From Stereum hirsutum FP-91666 SS1 (Eukaryota; Basidiomycota; Agaricomycetes; Russulales; Stereaceae): a stretch of 64,000 bases of DNA. The notes beneath the pieces are model-generated. The model searched no databases and was not told the origin of the DNA. It saw only the letters and a program-made list of their open reading frames with translations. The stretch covers positions 496,001 through 560,000 of the forward strand of contig NW_006763144.1 of assembly GCF_000264905.1 (NCBI RefSeq), read 5' to 3'. Of the stretch, positions 57,525-64,000 are shown in pieces; the first letter of the stretch is position 1, and each line of letters opens with the position of its first letter. Both the position numbers and the translations under genes were made by a program.

Positions 57525-60500
57525 TCAGTAACGGCCCTTGGGAGGAGGTGGCGGAACAAGGTACTGCTGCTGCTGGGGGGGTGGAGCATGCCCAGGAATC
57601 TGTAGGCGTAGATTAGCCTCAACAGAACCTTACCAGCTGAACAGCACAGCATGAAAGTGCTAGGCTCACCATGATTTGTGCCTTCTGCCTCCCATAAAAC
57701 GCAAACAGGTCCGCGATCTGCTGCTCCATTGCCTGTCGTTCGCGTTGGAGCCTACTGACATCTTGGGTCATGAGCATGACTTCGCGCGTGAGCTCCTTCT
57801 TGAACTCCTGAACATGGACTGCAGAGAGGAATGATCAGTGTTGTGTTCGTTGACTCGCGTAGATGGAGAAGGACGCACCTCCGATGTTGATAGCTGTAGC
57901 TTCTTTCATGGCTTCGATGAATCTCAACCTTTCGCCGCGAATTTCGTTGGACAGTTCTGTATGCAGAAACGTGCCATTTATCAGCCCACAAATCCGGGAC
58001 AAACGAAAGACGAATAATGACCGACCTGCTGCTATCGATTGTAACATGCCCTCCTGCTCCTGCTTCTGACGGCTCATTAGCGCAAAGACGGACTCAAGAG
58101 CTACATCAACACGTTCGCATCAGCCTCAATGATCACAACTCCCTGGTCACAAGCAGTGGAAATGAGCAAGACTCACAAAACGCGTCCCGCATCTCTGCAT
58201 TCTTCGCCATATCCTCTCTCAACGTCCCAATAAGCTCGCCCACCCCGTCCATCACGCCCCTCTCGTTTTCCTGCCTATCCCTCGTTTGCGCCAATAGCTC
58301 TCTCAAATCCTCAATCAGCGTCGGCGGTCTGTTCTCCATCCCTTCGTTTGGCGCAGGATATCCGCCGATAGATGTAGGCTGGGAGTCTGGATTTTCGGGA
58401 TCGAAGGGTGCGGGTTGGGGAGGAGGGAGGGTGAGGGGATGGCCTAGGTCGGAACACAGTTGATGTACGCCAGCGGCTACGGTTTGGATCTGGGCGGTTC
58501 CGGTGTTGACGAAGGTTTCGAGCCACTACAAAACGAACGCGGAAGGCATATACATGAACATGATTGTACTAAAGAGAGGGAAGAGGGTGTGGCGCACCGT
58601 GTTCAGTTCTTGTAGGTATCGTACACTGTCCGCCTGTTGTGCCATCTGCGTCTCTCGCTGCTCCTTTTCTTGCTCGAGCATGCCGACGATGTTCTGTAGC
58701 TGATAACGAAGCCCACTCATCAGCGAGGCGCCGAGATCTTAGGAATGAAAAAGACAGTACCTGCTCCTGATCCAGAGTCGCTCCACCTCCCGCATGTCCA
58801 GGCTCGGCCGGAAGCACTTTGTCCTTTCCTCTCCTAAACGGACTCAAATTCCCCATCGTAACGATTTCCCTCCCTTCCTCAGTCGACACATCATCTCCAT
58901 TTCCAGCCTCCACCACACCCAAAAGAACAGGCAACTCCTTCAGCCTACTCCTCACCTCTTCAACCATCCCCCTCAACTCCTTCGTATCATCCTCACCGCC
59001 CTTTCTCCCCTCCTCAATCATCGCCTTCAAGCCCTCCACAACCCTCTTCACTTCGTTAACCTTCGCTCCGTTATTTTCTCCCTGGGCGAGTATATTACCG
59101 CGCGTCTCGTCGCTTTTGGAGTGCAAAGACTTGAGTTGAGAAGTTAGTGTGGCGGTGGCGCCCCGAAGACTGGATAGATCTGAAGTCTGATGCTCAGAGT
59201 CGGAGAGGAGGAGATCGAGGCCTGAGGCTATGTCCTGGATATTGGAGTGCAGAGCACCTGAATCCGTCCCGGTTGACGTATTCCCATTGTCCCGAGCTCC
59301 TGCCATCTCGGAGTCGAAGACAGGACTCGTCGTTGGCCCGTCGCTGTAATAATCGATAATCGACTGGGCGGGAGTGGTTAACCGCGAAGCTGAGTGCCCA
59401 TGCTCGTCGTCGTCGTCGTGTAGCGCATCCATATAATCATCCATTATCTCCTCCGAAGCGCAATAAGAAGCGGGACGACGCTTGAGACTGCTGGAGCTAA
59501 AATCGTCATTTTGGACAGCCAGAGTCACTCCAGAAAGCCTCGACTTGGTCATACTCGTCGATCCGCACTCGCTCGGTGCTCTCGAGGTCGCAGGCGTCGT
59601 CAAGGCGGTACCAGTATCCGAATATTCTTTGCTCGGGCTGTTACGGCCCCGGCTCTGCCAACTTGGAGACAATGCTCCAGCATCACTACTACCGCCACCG
59701 CCGAAGTTTTGCGCTCGTGGAGAACTTCTTGTGTGGGCTGTACTCGATGGCGGTGGTTGGCCGTTTCGCATAGCGGCGAGACGTTGACGGACGACGGAAC
59801 GGTGGCCGAGGTCGAGGATCGAGGGGCTGCGGGAGGATGTCGAACTCGTGGTATTGGTAGTATCGGCGGTGCTGCTCGTGTCGGTGCGTTTGTAAGATGG
59901 ACGAGGGACTGTCGAAGGTGAGAGGTAAGACTTGGTCGTTGGGCTCGCGAAGGGTTGAGACTGTGGAGGAGCTGGGAGACCGTCGTGAGAGCGTGTTGGG
60001 GTCTTGGATGTTGGAGAGGAAGGTACGAAGGCGGAGTAGGGGTTCGTTAGAGGTCCGAGGGAGAATCGGGAGTTTGTTGTTTTGGGTGCATCAGAAGAGG
60101 AGACAACAGAAGAGAAGGGGGGTGGGGCGTTCGCGGTGAGAGTGTCGATGTGAAGGTCGTTCACTAATTCGGCTTTGGTGCGCGCGCGCATGGTTTTCTC
60201 TTGCGCGTTCATGATCATGTCCCTAGGAATACCGCGGACAGAAAAGATAGTCAGTATTTCGTACATACCTCATAACAAGAAGATGTAGCGAGAGAGCCGA
60301 GACTAACCAGATTCCACTAACCCACCACGCCCGATCCTTCACTGTTCTTACTGCAAACCTATGCGTCCTCTCTCCATCCTCGCCTTTAGCAAACACAACC
60401 TCGAAAACCTTTGGACCATCGGGGTTCTCGTCTCCTCCTTCGCCGCGAGGTAAGGTATCTAGTTCCTCCGAACCGAGTTCCTTCAGTGACACCGAACGGA

Positions 60501-61284
60501 CGTCTGTGCACCCAAATAGAGAGATCTTCTGGGTGGCGTCACCTTGGAGAGATATGTGCGTGGGATAGAGGCCTGCGGTACAAGGTGTCCAAGCAGGCCC
60601 AGAAGAGTTGCAGAAATAGAGGACGGAGCCAGAGCGGAGTGCAGTATCTGAGGACGTCTCAGAGCTCGAGGAGCGAGTTACAAAAGGGTCGTCTGAGGTC
60701 GAGTTAACAACACCGGTCGGTTTGTTTTTGGGTTTCTTCCCGAAGACGGAAAGAATATTGCGGAACGACTGGCGGAGGGGCGATCGTTTCTTGTCCGGAG
60801 GGTTGGATGGAGGTGGAGGTAAGTTCTTAGTGCTCGGTCGAGGTGGAATCCGAATCGTGGCCGTTCTGGAGGTCGCCTGTTGTTCTTGACCAAATGTACT
60901 CGCCCGAGGGCTCATGGACTCCCATTGGCTGATTAAATCTTTCGTGGAGCATCCGGGACTCGGAGAAGAGACACCAGGATCAGCGAGTGAGACGCGTTTG
61001 GGCGGAGGAGTGGATGGCATCGCGCTAGCGCCCATGGGTGCCACACGAGACCTTATGAATTCGCCGTCCTCTGGAACGGCGGAAAGGGCGTTTATGGTAG
61101 TCTTGGCTAGCTCGTTGTCGAGGTGTCCTGGATTTCTCCGCGCGACCGAACGTGCTCTTCGAAAGGGAGAGACGACGGGTGGGTTGGCGTGAGCTTTGGT
61201 GGGTGTTGATGGTCCTGACTCGGTGTGCTGAGAGTAGAGAGAGAATATGTCGGTTTCGTCGGATGGAGAGCGGAGACCAGCCAT
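57525..61284 (-). CDS. PH-domain coiled-coil protein
   Basis: About eight exons; main ones 61284-60308, 60222-58761, 58699-58598, 58525-58177, then smaller ones to the final exon 57599-57525, giving about 1,080 residues. The N-terminal 200 residues are disordered with a Lys/Arg patch (DKKRSPLRQSFRNILSVFGK). A PH-type domain spans roughly 215-330: SGSVLYFCNSSGPAWTPCTA, HISLQGDATQKISLFGCTDV, KVFEVVFAKGEDGERTHRFA, and DRAWWVSGIWDMIM with the closing Trp helix. A long Ser/Thr-rich region follows, then coiled coils (LQNIVGMLEQEKEQRETQMA, RPPTLIEDLRELLAQTRDRQ, QDVSRLQRERQAMEQQIADL). It ends IPGHAPPPQQQQ ... GRY. This architecture suggests a cortical or membrane-tethered scaffold; no named family recognised. 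The stop lies about 205 bp from the stop of the convergent AlkB-type gene. Confidence 0.8.
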
Positions 61285-61799
61285 TGCAGAGCACCAGGAT
61301 ATAGTTACGGGGATCTATGAAGGTTTCTGGACCACCCATCGCTCAAGACTCGTCGAAGTGAACGCTCAGGACCAGCAGGCTCGATCGCGATGAAACTTTT
61401 GGCGCCACAGCTGTATGTCGAGGCTCGAACGTAGGAAGACATGTTTTGCGCTGACATATGTCGAACACCCCCGACATTTCGTTATAATCGTTATACGAGA
61501 GCGTGAATCTGGAGAACATGTTGATGTGGCACTTGCCACCGCCGGCACAATTACGAAGGCTGTGCACGGTGACTTCCGGATCACGTGAGCCCGTTTATTG
61601 ACTGGCGGAGGCAAACGTGGGCGTGGGCACAGCGCGAGGCTTGTTTTGGGCCTGACCATTGTCCGCCTTTCTTCGACCGCTTTGCTTTCGTACGTCCTCA
61701 AGGCCCCCAACACCGATCGCTATATATTCCCGCCCGCCGCACGCGCGCGACGCCAGCCAGTATGTTTTTCCTCTTTCTTACCACATCAATCCATCACAA
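61285..61799. other. Divergent promoter region
   Basis: Sequence shared by the PH-domain gene (-) and the last gene (+). A TATATATT at 61721 lies about 80 bp before the plus-strand ATG. Confidence 0.45.
61721..61728 (+). promoter_or_regulatory. TATA-like box of the last gene
   Basis: TATATATT about 80 bp upstream of the ATG at 61800. Confidence 0.4.
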
Positions 61800-64000
61800 A
61801 TGCGCTCCCCCTACGACCTCAGAAACAAGAAACGTCCGCGCTCGCCATCGACAACGACCATGCCGCACCCCTCTTCGCCCCTCAAGCGCAAGTCCCTCTT
61901 CTCACAAGAAGCCCTCACGTGGGCAGAAGAGGACTATCCAGTGCAGTCCAGCCCACTCGGTCCCAAAAGCACGAGATCTGCTGCCGGCCTGCGCGCTCCA
62001 CAGCGCACCACCGCGAATACCTCTGGAAACTTATTCAGTCACGGCCTGCCCGCGAACCCAATCGAGGACGACAGCGATGAGGATGCGCGCGTTTTTCGCA
62101 CAACCAGTTCCGTTCCTGCCAATTCGAACAAGAGAAGGTCCCCGTCGCGCACAAAGAAGTCGCGTCAAGCCCCGAACGCGTCTAGACGCGTCCCTACCGC
62201 TCGTCCAAGCACCCACACTCCTTCATCCAACGCCCTCCAGACCCCGATCAAACGTACATCTCCCATCGGATTAGGGTCCACTCAGCCTGCTCGACCTGTG
62301 CTTTCCAACAAAAAGCAGCCAACGAGCCCGGACAGCCCGTTCAGTCCTCTCACGTTCTCCCCGACATCGCCCACAATCCGTCTCCCACCAGTTCATTCCC
62401 AAACCCCGCGAGCTGTCAAACCATCCCTTCCTTCGACCAACAATACCACAGGTGTCAAGCGCAAGCCTACGTCTCTCGCCGTCGAGTCACCCTTTCCCAA
62501 AGGCGGTCAGACGCTGACTCCCCTCAGTGTTACCAAAGCAGCAGGCGAAGGTTCATTTGATCGACTCGGTCCAATTTCCGCTCCAAGATTTCAGACACCG
62601 GCTCGTCCATCCGGTGTCGATGAGGAGCTGTTCTTGAAAGGTGGTCAGGGGTCCATGGGCAGGCTGAAGATCGGTGGAGACGAGGGTGCTGTCAGTGATG
62701 AGGAAGAGTTCACTCCCGGAGGATTCCAACTTCATGGCAGAGAGGATGCTGTTGACGTTTCACCTGGAGGACATGTCACTAAGAGGTTGGCACGGAACAG
62801 GCCTGTAAGCCGAGAACTGAGAGCCCAGAATACTGTCCAGGTGCGTCCTTTCTTCTGTGTGTCTTTTACTTCCACCAGTTTCTTGAAGTGTTGTACGATG
62901 TCTCTTCCTTGCTCAGAGTGACTACACTCTGGGTGCATGATCGGTTTTTGCCGTTAGACTCGTGGCTTTGGACCTTGCACGATGCAACAAGGGCTCCATA
63001 GGCACTATGAGCTATTTGACTCACGACCGAGTGATCATCGCAGCCGACATCGATCTAAAATCGCTGATCTTGCATTTTCGCATCGTTGTCATCCTAATAC
63101 CCCATCGTTTTGTGCTAAACCATTCTGAAACACGTTGTATGGACAGATGCCACCATCGACTCTGCCCGCCCCTACGTTTTCCCGCACCGTCCCATCCCCA
63201 TCCCCTGTTTTCTCAGCTGCCGTTTCTCCAACCATCACCTTCCCCTCCAACAACCGATCTCGAACAAGCACTCGTCACAGCAACCGCTCACGCACGTCAT
63301 CAAACTCGTCTGCCTCTTCTGTCAATTCAGCTGCCTCTCCTGCTCGACGTCGTCGCACGATGAACGCTTCCAACGTCTCTTCGGCTCGTACCCGTACCCA
63401 ATCCGTCAAGCAAGGAAACTTCCGGCGCACCGAGTCAAGCGGAAGCGCCACTGCCTTCTTCGGACCTTCCATTCCACCCCCACCAATTCCTATGGCGTCG
63501 ACCTTCTCACCTCCACCATTTAATCCCATCATGCCTACGGTTACCCCGAATCGTCGTTCTCTCGCTGACATTCCCTCATCTGCGGAGTCGTTCACGAGTG
63601 CTATCAACTTACACTCCCCGCATCTCGGCCCGCCCCCGAAACCTCTCTTTGGGAGGCCGCAGATGGCGAGCAGGCACAGTTATGCGGGGGCTGGCGTTCT
63701 TCAGAGGAACGATAGTTGGGCGTCGAGTCCGTGGGGCGCGGATGAAGACGCGTTCAGTGGTGGGCTTGGAGGTGGAGGGACTACAGTGGTACAGAGCTCT
63801 TCGCCCATGCCGAGGGGTACGTCGGATGATGATGAGGAGATGGGCGAGATCTCGGACGAGGATATGATCCTTGGTAACAAGAGCTTTGGGGTGCAGATGC
63901 AGGAAGTCGACGAAGAGGATATATTCTTTGGGGAGGCGAGTTACGAAGAGTGGGGTGTGGAGAGGAGGAAGAAGAAGGGTGTCCCGATCCGGTCTGGAGA
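61800..64000 (+). CDS. Disordered nuclear-type hypothetical protein (3' partial)
   Basis: Exon 1 (61800-62840) starts MRSPYDLRNKKRPRSPSTTT; a donor GTGCGT follows and the next exon begins at about 63147 (MPPSTLPAPTFSRTVPSPSP), running past the window end. The 306-nt gap is long for this locus and may hide a small exon (an acceptor-like CCGTTAG lies at about 62957). The protein is Ser/Pro/Lys-rich with many SP/TP sites (SPFSPLTFSPTSPT), possible CDK targets, and basic patches (KRRSPSRTKKSRQ). Later come acidic runs (SDDDEEMGEISDEDMILGNK) and an aromatic/acidic motif (EDIFFGEASYEEWG). No known domain in the part seen. Likely nuclear and phosphorylated, by inference from composition. Confidence 0.65.

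Overview
The window looks like nuclear DNA of a filamentous basidiomycete, most likely an Agaricomycete. Coding sequences are cut by many short GT..AG introns, mostly 50-90 nt, and intergenic spaces are short. The protein families point the same way: a DUF3669-type protein, a Git3/cAMP-receptor-like seven-helix receptor, an HMG-box expansion, a GDSGS-type hypothetical protease, and an AT-hook/AlkB fusion. All gene models were built by eye. Introns were accepted when reading frame and family conservation agreed, and most models add up to a multiple of three.

Layout, left half. 0.15-2.0 kb (-): disordered protein. 4.2-5.9 kb (+): 7TM receptor, nine exons. 6.8-8.6 kb: repeat-rich stretch with AACTTG/CAAGTT clusters and a 392-bp MITE-like element. 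8.8-9.7 kb (+): DUF3669-like gene without a visible start codon. 10.7-11.2 kb (+): small secreted six-cysteine protein. 12.8-13.5 kb (+): ER FKBP. 13.7-15.4 kb (-): NKAP splicing factor. 16.1-19.1 kb (-): two unrelated protein kinases in tandem. 20.1-21.6 kb (-): coiled-coil hypothetical. 22.1-23.6 kb (-): HMG-box factor. 25.3-27.2 kb (-): malate synthase. 28.4-29.7 kb (-): GET1.

Layout, right half. 31.1-39.9 kb (+): three more HMG-box genes in a row, with two almost identical 267-bp MITEs between the first and second. 40.7-41.5 kb (-): ATP synthase delta subunit. 42.0-44.1 kb (+): decayed protease-like gene lying between two direct repeats. 45.2-47.7 kb (+): tandem pair of Ohr/OsmC-like peroxidases with mitochondrial-type N-termini. 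48.5-57.3 kb (+): very large AT-hook / zinc-cluster / AlkB dioxygenase gene. 57.5-61.3 kb (-): PH-domain coiled-coil protein, tail-to-tail with the previous gene. 61.8 kb to the end (+): disordered protein running off the window.

Themes. There is a local concentration of DNA/chromatin proteins: four HMG-box genes and one AT-hook AlkB gene. There is also a mitochondrial group (ATP16 and two Ohr-like genes) interrupted by a decayed protease gene. The best candidates for something undescribed are the AT-hook/zinc-cluster/AlkB fusion with its repeated exon modules, the HMG array with its MITE pair, two MITE families sharing CTGTAC termini, and the repeat-bounded protease pseudogene. No virus, CRISPR array, rRNA or convincing tRNA was seen.
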